Assembly (NCBI RefSeq): GCF_014203755.1
Contig: NZ_JACHJS010000001.1
Span: forward strand, 372,001 to 436,000
Direction: 5' to 3'
Source: Saccharothrix violaceirubra
Lineage (GTDB): Bacteria > Actinomycetota > Actinomycetes > Mycobacteriales > Pseudonocardiaceae
Length of the DNA stretch: 64,000 bases
The notes under the pieces were generated by a model. It had not been told where the DNA came from. It made no database searches and saw only the letters and a list, made by a program, of their open reading frames with translations. The stretch's first letter is position 1. Each line of letters begins with the position of its first letter. Below, in pieces: positions 36,839 through 45,800 of this stretch. Made by a program: the position numbers and the translations under genes.

Positions 36839-39800
36839 TCAGCGGGGGACGACCATCTCGGCGACGACCCGCCGGCGGTCTGCCCCGGGGTCCGTCGAGT
36901 CGGGCGGTACCGCCCGACCGTGGGACAGCGTCACGACGGTGATGTCCGCGGGGGTGAGCGGGCGTTCGCCGTCCGGGAGGTCCTTCTGGAGTTCTTCCAG
37001 CAGGCGGGCGATTTCCACGTCGACCCACGCCTTGGCGACGTCCGCCCGTGCCTGCCCGGTCTTCGTGGCGTGCAGGTGCGAGTTGCCGTAGGCGTGCACG
37101 TGGATCTCCGGCAGCGGCATGCCGTTGCGGTGTCGCCAGAGCGCGGCCTTCACGGTGGACCACGCCACGTCGGTCAGCGCACTGTTGCCGTACTCCGGCA
37201 GCTGCCGGCCACCGGCCGCCACCTCCGCCGGGTCGAGCCGCTTGGCGTCGTCGGCGAGCGTGACCTTGGCGACGTACTTCTCCAGGTGCGAGCTGGTGAC
37301 GGCCACCAGCGGGTTCGCCGAGGTGTGCCGGTCCAGCGGCTCGTCCAGGTGGGCCCAGCGGTCGAAGAACGACTCGCCCTCGGCTTTGCTGTACATGCCG
37401 AGGAACCACATCTGGCCGGGGGCCGGCAGCCGATCCGGCCCGGCGAGGACTGTGATCATCTGGCGTGCCCGCAGCTGCGCGTTCTGGAGTTCGACCTCCG
37501 CGCTCTGCCGGTCGCTGCCCCGCACCGCCGGGTCGCGGAGCAGGTCGCGCAGGGACTGGATCCGCACCAGGTCCTCGGCCAGCCGGCGCTGGTCGGGCGT
37601 GCTGTACACGTCGGCGACCACCTGGTCCCGGATCGCCGGCAGGTGGCGTCCGTACGCGGTCAGGTTGGCTTCGATCGCCTCGTCCAACGCGTACTTGCGT
37701 ACTCCGCCCTGGCGCACGGACTCGACGGTCAGCTGGGTCGCGTCGTCCATGCTGGTCACCGCGACCGACCCGAGGTGGTAACCCCACACGGCGCCGAGTT
37801 GGGCGCCGTCGTGCGCGGTGAAGTCCTGGCCGAAGTCCGGTGCCTTGGGATCGTTCGCGTCGGGGACGGCGATCGACTGCAACAGGTACGCCTCACCGGG
37901 CCGGGCCCAGGCGAACTGGTTGACGCCCAGCCTCTCCGCCGCGTGGTTCAGCCGGGCGTGCGCGAGTGTCCCGGGTCGCAGCGCCGTGCCGTACTCCCGG
38001 CCCGGCCGGGGCGGCGCGATGGACTTGCGCTCCAGGTGCTCGGCGATCGACCGCGCCGAGATGTCGCCCGGTGCGTCGGTCGACCACGCGTGCCTGGCCA
38101 GGGCGTCGGCCAGTTCGTGGGTGCCCAGGAACTCGTGCGAGCCGCCGGGCGCGATCGAGCCGAGCACCGGTGTGGTCCCGTCGTCGGTGCGCATCACGAC
38201 CTGCCGGTGCGTGCCGCCGATGACGGCCTGGGAGAACTCGCTGCACACGCTCGGCGGCGTCTTGTCGAACTTCGGGGTGACCATGACCAGGGAACGGGCG
38301 CCCGATCCGTTGTCGACGGTCACGGTGTTCCCGGGCGCGACGACCAGGGTGACCTTGCTCCCGACCTCCCGCAGCCGCGCGTTGGCGGACTCGACCAGGT
38401 CGGGCGTGGCGTAGAACTCCTTGAACCGCGTGCCCGGAGGCGCCTGCGGGAGGCCGAGCGTGGCGTCGTGCGAGAAGACGATCGGGGGGTTGGTCGCCGC
38501 CTGCCCCCGATCGACCACGGGGATCGTGGCGGGGAAGCGCCTCGGGTCGGTGTCGAGGGTGACGTTCTCGTTGTGCAGCACGAACTGCGGTTCCACGCCG
38601 TCGCTCGCGAAGGTGTAGTCGAGGACGGTCGACCGGCCCGGCCGCGCGTAGTCGTCCACGACCGAGGCGAGGTGTTCCGCGTTGGCCGCGCGGGCCGCGT
38701 CCGCCCGCTGTCGGTCGAACTCCTGTCGCTTCCGGTCCTGCTGCGCCGCGTAGCGCGCCGGGCCGCTGTCCGGGATCGGGTCGGCCGCGGGACGCGGTGC
38801 CGGCCGGGGTGCGGTCGTCGGCGCCGCGGTGCCGATCAGGGCCCGTGCCAGCGCGCTCGCGGTACCCCGATCGCTGGTGTGCAGGGTCAGGGCGATCTGG
38901 GCCAGGTCGTCGTCGCGCACGCGGCCGACGGGGTCGGCCGCGTGCGCGATCGACAGGGCGTCGGTCAGCAGGGCGTCCAGCTCGCGTTGCGGCAGGCGCA
39001 GCGACAGCAGGGCGTTGCCGGTGGCCGTCGCGGCGAGGCGCGGGTCGGGTGGCGTGCGGCCGATGTCCCCGGCGCGGTGCTGCGCGGCGGCCATGCCGCG
39101 GTGGTGGAGTTCCCAGGCCACGGCGGCGATGGCCGGGCCGTCGATCGCGTGCGGGTTGGCGGCGAACTGCAGGCTGATGCGGTCGGCGTGGTTCAACAGC
39201 GGGTCCAGCCCGCCGACCGGGAGGTTGAGGTTCGCCAGTGCCACGCCGGCCGGCCCGCCGTGGCCGCGGAGCCAGTCGATCGCCGCCGCGTGGCGTTGTG
39301 CCTGGGTCTGCGGCCGCGTGGGGGCGTGCGGTGCCTGGACGGTGTGGTCCGGGGCTGCCTCGACCGTCGGTTCCACCGACGATTCCAGTGCCCGCATGCG
39401 GTTTTCGATGAGCCAGGCGTTGCGGGGTTTGAGGCTCGTGTCGGTGGCGTCGATGCCCTGGGTCATGGGTGCGTTGTCGGCCATGACCCGGCCCTTGCCG
39501 TCCTGGTGCTGGAAGATCGGCTTGACGTCGGAGGTCTCGTGGTACTCGTCCTGGAGGCCGATGAAGTGGCCGACCTCGTGGGCGAGGCGTCGGGGGTCGG
39601 TGTCGACGGGCCAGTTGAGCTGGTTGGCGCGGCCGTCGGGGTCGGTGAGGGTGACGGTGCTGTGGGCGTCGGCGGGGTTGTCGACGAACTCGACGGTGAC
39701 GTGGAGTTGTTCGCCGGAGGGGAGGCGGTGGCCCTGGTTGAACAGTTCGTCGACGCCGGCCCTGGTGCGGGCTTCGACGTCAGCGCGGGCGTCGGTGTTC

Positions 39801-42800
39801 CCGTCGAGGTGGATCTTGACGGTGAGGTCCTTGACCTTGGCGCCGCCGATGTCCAACGTCCGCACGTCGTAGGCGATCGGACCGCGCCACGCCCGTAGGT
39901 CGATCCCGTTCGGGCCGACGGTCGAGGTGTTCAGGACGCCGCCGTCCTCGCCGCGCACCCACGAGGTGGGCGGGGTGTTCGCGCGGGCGTGGGCGATGTC
40001 GTTCGCGGAGACGGGCGCCGGGTTGGCGAACCACTCGGCGGTGGACGCGGTGCTGTGCCGCCAGGTCCCGTCGTCCAGGACCGACCGCGACGGCAGCTCG
40101 GTGGACGTGATGACGACCGGCTGTGCCATCGGCGTCGACTTGGGCGCGACGGGCGGGACGTAGCCCTCCGGCCGCTTGAGGTCCCAGTCGACGTGCACGT
40201 CCGCGCCGTCCGGACGGCCACCCGGCCGCACCACCGCGTCGATGCCCCTGGCGAGCAGTTCCGCGCGCATCGACTGCGCGTGCGCGCCGGAGACCTCGAC
40301 CACGGGCGGCAGGTAGCCGAGGCGGTCGCGCTTGGCGTTGGCCTCGACCAGATCGGTGGCGAGTTCGTCGAGCTGCGCGGTCTGCGTGTCGGACAGGGCG
40401 GTGTCGTTCGGCGCGAAGGCGAACGACCGTTCGGGCCGGGCGGTGCGCGGGGTGGCGTCCGGGCTCCCGACGGGGTGGACCGGCGTGACGGTGCGGGGGG
40501 TGCTCGTGTTCGTCGAGGTCGGTGGCGCGGGAGGGGTGATGGTGATGGCGGGGATCGAGGTGTTGCCGGTGGTGTTCGTCGAAGTGGAGCCGACCGCGGG
40601 GGCGTTGTTCTGCTGCGTGCTCGAACCGGCCGGCGGGGTGACCGGGGTGGCGTTGAAGGTGTCGATGCCGGCGTCGAGGGTGGTCTTGGCGTCCCACCAC
40701 GCCTGCTGCTTGACGTCCGACCGGGCCCGGCGGTCGGCCAGCTCGACCAGGGTGGCGGCGTGGTCGGACTGGACCGTGTCCAGGGCCGCCTGCCGCCGGG
40801 CGCGTTCGTCGATCGCCGCGTCGAGGGCGTCCCGCGTGGGCTTGCCCTGGGCGATCGCGTCGGTCAGGTCGGTGTTCGCCTTGTCGAGCGACTGCTCCAG
40901 GGTGGACAGCTCGGCCTGTGCGTCGGCGAGGTTCTTGCGCGCGGTGGGGATCTCGGTCCCCGCCTGATCGAGCATCTGCCTGGCGTAGGACACCCGGGCC
41001 TTCGCCCCGGCCTGCGCCTCCGTCGCGTTGACGAGCGCGGCGTCCAACTTTGCCGTCGGCCTGCCGTCCAGCTTCGCCTGGTCGATGGCCGCCGTCAGGT
41101 CGGTGACCCGGGTGTCGAACGCGTGCGAGATCGTCCGCGCGTCCCGCAGCATCTCCACGCGGTCGTCGTAGCTCGGAGTCAGCCGCTCGCCGCGGGCCTG
41201 TGCCTCGGCCAGCTCGCCGGACAGACGGTCGACCTCGGTCCGCTTCGCGGCGGTCCGGGCGTCGAGGTCCGCGACGGCCTGGTCCAGCCCGTCGATCTTC
41301 GTGGCGTGCGGCGCGTGGTCGCCGGTCCTGGTGACGATGTCCGCGTCGGCGTCGGCGAGGTTCCCGGCGGCCTTGGCGATGTCGGCGTCCAGGCCGTCGG
41401 CCCGGTGCAGGCTCGCCTCGACCTCGACCTCGGCGGTGCGCCACTCGGCGGCGGTGTCCTTGACCCTCTTCTGGGCGCCGTCCAACGGCGCCAACGGCTT
41501 GTTCCCCAGCAACTTCTCGACCTCGGGTGCCGGCATGCGCAGCTGCGCCGAGCCCGGGATCGTCAGGTCGACCACCCGGATGTTGCCGTTGCCGAGATCG
41601 GCGACGATCCGGTACTCCATGTCCACGTCGACCAGGCCGGACCGCCCGCCCGCCTTGGGGTTCTGGCCCCTGTTGGCGGTCTGGCCGGCCGGGGTCGTGT
41701 CGATGGCGTCGGAGCCGTGCTTGGTGTCGACGCCGGGCGTGGTGAAGGCGAGGTCCGGCGACTGCTTCGAGGTCACGTTGGTCGCGCCGATGCCGAACGT
41801 GAGGTCGCCGCTCTCGCCGTGCCTGGCGTCGCTCGCCGTGGACGACGTCGTCGACGTCGGGTTCTCCAGGTTGATCGTGTCACTGAGACCGGCCAGCCGG
41901 GGGTTCACCATCCGGCCGTGGATCTCCAACTTCACGTGCTGCCCCGGGCCGAGCGTCTTCTGGTGCTGGCCCGGCACGACCAGCGGCGACGAGGTCATCC
42001 CGAGCAGCACCGACTGGAGGGTCTCGGAGCTGAGCGTGGACTCCAGCGCGTTGCGCGAACCCGTGCCCTTCGCCGTGAGGCCGTCGGACGCGCCCGCGAG
42101 CGTCATCGTGCGGACCGACGTCGCCCGCAGGTCGGCCGCGCCGCGGAAGCTCTCGACCGAGGTGTTGGTGGTCGGCACGACCACCGCCCGGGGGTCCTGC
42201 CGCCAGGCGGCGATGCGGTTCGGCCGGCCCTCCGCGGCGGGTCGGACGACGGAGGTCTTGGTGAACGGCTGCGCCGCGGGCCGGTTCGCGTTCTCGACCT
42301 TGAGGTTGTCCGCGAGCAGTCGGACCGTCATGTCCTGCGCCGACTTCGTGTCGACCCGGCCGACCTCGACCGAGCCGCGTTCCACGACCAGTTCGAACTT
42401 GACCTTCACGGTGAAGTGCGCCTGCGGCCCACCCGCCTGCCTGAGGTTGCCCGCCTGTCGGGTGGACGTGGTCGAGGTGGAGTTCGAGTGCGTCTGGCCG
42501 ATCGAGCCGGTGCCGACCGCGCCGACCGCCACCGACAGGTTGGAGTTGCCGGTCTGGGGCAGGCCGCTGCCCTGCAGGCGGATGCCGGTGTTCCAGGACT
42601 TGCCCTTGCCCTGCAGATCGGTGTCCTTCGTCGAACCGGTGGCCGCGTGCTCCATGTCCGAGCCGTCGTGCGTCGCCTTGAGGAACACTGGCGGGCCCTC
42701 GACCTTGGCCCGGAGCGTGACCTGGTAGCTGTTGTTGCCGAACGTGCCCGGCTTGTGGACCAGCAGCGGTACGCCGCCGTCCAGCGCGCTGTCCACCAGC

Positions 42801-45800
42801 GCTTTCACGCTGGACTCGGACGTGAGGTCCACCATGCGCTGGAAGTTGTTCATCGAGTCGTCGAGCACCGACGGCGGCATGAGTTCGGTGCCCAGCCGAC
42901 CGAGTTCGGCGCGCAGCTCCGGCACGAGCGGGGACAGGTCGGGGACCGTCTCGATGTGGCTCAGACCGAGGTTGACCGGTGCGACGGCGTTCGGGGCGGT
43001 GTTCGTGGCCGGGGCCGGGCTGAACAGCTTCGGCGGCTGCATCCTCGCCGTGACGGCGGACGTGTGCGGCGGCACGGCCGGGATCAGGCCCATCTGGCGC
43101 GCGGTCGCCTCGTCGACCCGGACGAACACGCTGCCCGGCAGGTCCACAGTGGACCCGGCGCGGTTCGGCGTGCCCTTGACCAGCACGTTGCCCGTCCGCG
43201 ACTCCGCGACCAGGTTGACCTTCGCGTCGAGCTGCACGTAGTAGGTCCGCTGCGCCTGACTGCGCTTGTTGCGGAACACCTCGCCGCCGACCTCGTGGCT
43301 CTTGCCGCCGAACTTCGCCCACGGCGTCCACTTGGCGTTCGGTCCGATGCCGACCGCCGCGGTCGCGTCCTTCTCGGGCTTGATCGGCACGTTCACGGCC
43401 GCGGTCAGGTCGACGGACTGGTTCTTCGTCGTGCTGTCACCGGTCTTGAAACCGCCGGTGAGCGCGTTCTCGGTGGGGGTGCCGTCGGACATCGACAGCA
43501 GCTTCGGGTTGCTCAGCTCGAAGTTGCTGCCGAACGCGCCGGTGCGGTTGGAGATCCGGCGGCTGTACAGCATGCCGCCCTCCTGGACACCGGTCTTGGA
43601 CGAGATCGGCAGTTGCGCCTTGATGTTCTCGGCGCTGAACATCTTGTCGATCTGGTTGCGCGCCTGGGTGCCCAGACTGGTCAGCGACCCGTCGGCCCGC
43701 GCGGCCCGGTTGAGCACGTTGAGCGCCTCGGCGTGGATCGCGCCCGTGTTGGCGACCGCGTCGACGTGCAGCAGGTTGTACTTGTTCCGGGTGTTCGGCT
43801 GGGGCTGTGCGGTGGTGTTCGGAGCCGTGTTCGGGGCCGCGCTCGGGGCGGGGGAGTTCCACTTGCCGCTGACCAGGTCGGCGATCGTCGGCGGGGCGGT
43901 CATCGGCCGCGCGGTCGGCGTGCCGATCGGGTTCGCGTTCGGCGGGCTGGTGAACGTGGCGCCGTCGGGCACCCAGAGGTTGACCTTGCCGTTGATCGGC
44001 GGGATCGCCTTGGCGTCGGCCGCGACCGGGACGCCGTTCGCCGACGACGCCGGGTTCGGGGTGGTGGCGTCGGCCTTGGTCATCGCCACGACCTGGGGCG
44101 CGGGGATCTTCATCTTCGGTGCGCCCGGCGTCAGCCGCTTCACCCACGCCCGGTGCGCGCTGAACTTCGTCACCTCGACGGTGATGTCCACGTCGTGCTG
44201 GAAGACCTGTGCCCTGGAACCGCCGGTGCTGAGCGTCGTCGTGGTCGCGGTGGCGCCCGACGAGGTCTTGTACGCGGTGGAACTGTTGTACTTGGCGCCG
44301 ATGTTCGGCGCCGGGGACACCGAGTTGCCGCCGGTCACCGTCGGGATCACCACGCGGCCTTCGAGGCCCGCGTTCCACCCCTTCTGCACGGTCGTCGAGG
44401 CGTCCAGCCTGGGTGCCACCGACGCGGAGCCGCGCACCGCGTGGCCCTCGACCTGGCCGAGGTGCGTGGGATTGCGCAGCGTGGCCTTGACCGTCACGTT
44501 CACGTAGTCGTTGGACCACAGGCCGCGCCGCTTGAGCTGGACGGTCACGCCGGGGCCGAGCAGGGTGTCCATCTTCGCGGTCAGCGCGGCCCGGCTCAGC
44601 TCGGTGTCGAGCTTGCGCTGGTTGGCCGTCGCGTCGACGACGTCGGCGAAGTTGCGGCCGGACTGGCGCGGGTCCGCGGTGGTGTTCCACTTCGGCAGGA
44701 AGCCGTCGAAGCCGGGGATGCCCTTGATCGCGGTCTCGACCTTGCCCTTGACCTCGTTGCCCGGTGCGAACTCGCCCACCTTCGCGCCGCCGCTCGCGAC
44801 CTGGGAGGCGAGGTAGGGCGGCGCGTGGCGGGTGTTCGGCGTGCCGGCGGTGAAACCGGTCGCGGTGTTGACGGGCAGGCCGTGCGCGTTGGCCTCGAAG
44901 GTGCCCAGGCGCAGGTAGACGGTCGTCGGGACGACGACGTTCTGCCCGGTCGTCGTCTTGATCTCCAGGTCCGCGGTCACCTTGTACAGGCCCGTCTCGG
45001 ACTTGATCTCGATGCCGGACTTGTTGCCCGCGACCGTGCCGGACGACGAGGTCTCGGTGTTCTTCGACGAGAAACCGCCCACGAGGCCCACCGTGCCGCC
45101 GACGGTCTTGGGCACCATCGCACCGCCGCCGACCGCCAGGTTGACGTCGAAGCCGCTCTTGGTCGACGACGACACCGCGCTGCCGCTGGTCGCGGACTCG
45201 TGGATGCGCAGTTGGGTGTCGTTGGTGACGCCGACCAGCTCCGCGGTCCGCGGCGTCAATCGCATCTGCACCACGCTCGCGTGCGCACTGTTGCGGCTCA
45301 CCAGGTCGGGCGAGGTGATCCAGTCGTTCATCATCGCGCCCGCGTTGTCGCGGATGTTGGTCGCGCTGAGGAAGTCGCGCAGCTCGGTGCGGCCCGGCGC
45401 GCCCATCTGCGTGACCGACGGCGGCAGTTTGGCCGCGACCCGGTCGAACGCCTGGTCGGGCGTGACGTTGCCGTCGAACGTGACCGCCTCGGGCGCCGGG
45501 TGCTCGATCTTCCCGCCCCACCCGTCGGCGGGCGTCGCGATCCGGCCCGGGGTGACCGGCGGGGTGAGGGTGGTGATCTCGTCCGGGATCTTGAGCGTGA
45601 TGCCGACGGGATCGGTGGCGGTCGAGGTGACCGTGCCGGTGTTCACGACGTTGTTCTGCGCGTCGACCACGGTCAGCGTGTACGTGACCGGCACGTCCGC
45701 GTTGGTCGAGTTCTTGCCCGACCGGATCTGCCGGTTGTCCACAGTGGACGTCTGTGTGGTGTTCGCCTGGGCGGGGCGGGCGAACTGCGCCTTGGCGCCG

